DNA of 7,251 nt, from contig JALZUV010000119.1 in assembly GCA_023301245.1 (NCBI GenBank), positions 1-7,251 on the forward strand. The letters are read 5' to 3'. Positions 6,808-7,251 of this stretch are shown piece by piece. The number at the start of each line of letters is the position of its first letter. Position 1 is the first letter of the stretch. The stretch comes from Rickettsiales bacterium (lineage in GTDB: Bacteria; Pseudomonadota; Alphaproteobacteria; Rickettsiales; JALZUV01). A program made the position numbers and the translations under genes. The notes below the pieces were generated by a model, which searched no databases, was not told where the DNA came from, and saw only the letters and a program-made list of their open reading frames with translations.

Positions 6808-7251
6808 ATGCGCGTCCCACTCCACTCCCTCGTAGCTGCCCGCCAGTCTGGTGTCGCAGTGCAGCCAGGTGCTTTTCAGCAAACGGCCAACGCTTCAGCA
6901 AGCCTCTTGTCCTCCGTGAATGGTGCTAGCCAAGCGATCAAGAAACACTTTGACCAAGCGGAGGATTACAAGAACCGCTCAGAAATTTCTGAAGGTAAAA
7001 GGCAGATTCGCGAAGCCCAAGGCGCTTTCCAAAACCGACTAGCACAGGACAACGTCCCTCCCCATCTTTGGGGGCAGGGGTGGCAAGAGGAGTTGAGCCG
7101 GATCAAAAGTGGCCTTGGACTTAATAGCTCCGAGACTTCACCAGTAGTGAAGCGTGCTTTGGGCGAAGCATTCAACCAATTCTCAGGGACGAGCTTCATC
7201 CAAATCTCTGGTGCCGCCCTCAAGGAGAATAAGAAACGCGCCCGCCAGAAC
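6808..7251 (+). CDS. Probable internal virion protein (5' end only)
   Basis: An ATG at 6808 opens a frame with no stop through the last base, giving 148 residues before the window ends. The protein begins MRVPLHSLVAARQSGVAV and continues with Ala/Ser/Gln-rich and then charged helical sequence (AIKKHFDQAEDYKNRSEISE, then GKRQIREAQGAF). The opening short Val/Pro segment followed by a long amphipathic helical region is common for the large ejected core proteins that follow gene 14 in T7-like phages (gp15 position). It begins two bases after the preceding stop, so it belongs to the same operon. A weak GGAA (6791-6794) is too far upstream to be a good ribosome-binding site. Being cut, it cannot be tested for a lysozyme or transglycosylase domain, which would lie further downstream. 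Confidence 0.75.
   Translation, partial: MRVPLHSLVAARQSGVAVQPGAFQQTANASASLLSSVNGASQAIKKHFDQAEDYKNRSEISEGKRQIREAQGAFQNRLAQDNVPPHLWGQGWQEELSRIKSGLGLNSSETSPVVKRALGEAFNQFSGTSFIQISGAALKENKKRARQN

Overview
This window reads as the virion-structure module of a tailed phage (or prophage) with T7-like, podovirus-type organisation. All recognisable genes lie on the + strand. In order they are: the 3' end of an unrecognised protein with an in-frame 18-bp tandem repeat (1-455), a scaffolding-type protein (485-1381), a likely major capsid protein (1680-2606), a small beta-rich protein that is probably a head decoration protein (2678-3112), a tail tubular protein A / adaptor homologue (3188-3877), a tail tubular protein B / nozzle homologue (3877-6294), a small ejected-core-type protein with a hydrophobic N-terminus (6296-6805), and the 5' end of a further probable internal virion protein running off the window (6808-7251). 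This matches T7 genes 9-10-11-12-14-15 in order and approximate size, without a gene-13-sized ORF. Assignments come from recognisable sequence character and synteny; no database search was run.

Regulation appears split in two. The first half has spaced units: strong hairpin-plus-T-tract terminators follow the scaffold gene (1429-1467), the capsid gene (2618-2647) and the decoration gene (3137-3170, the place T7 has its T-phi terminator). The last two sit only 30 and 17 bases upstream of the next start codon. The second half (tail and ejection genes) is a compact operon with start/stop overlap or 1-2 base gaps. A 298-base non-coding stretch (1382-1679) precedes the capsid gene and is the natural place for a late promoter, although no clear promoter could be identified. 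It also holds a perfect 7-bp inverted repeat.

The host cannot be named. No start codon has a convincing Shine-Dalgarno sequence; starts are instead preceded by AT-rich or A-rich leaders, which suggests a host with little SD dependence, such as some Bacteroidota-like or other non-SD lineages. Base composition looks intermediate by eye. The strongest unexplained signal is a marked excess of the heptamer CTAGCAC/GTGCTAG, found in several reading frames and in the non-coding region. I saw no defence system, RNA gene, CRISPR array, integrase or transposon.
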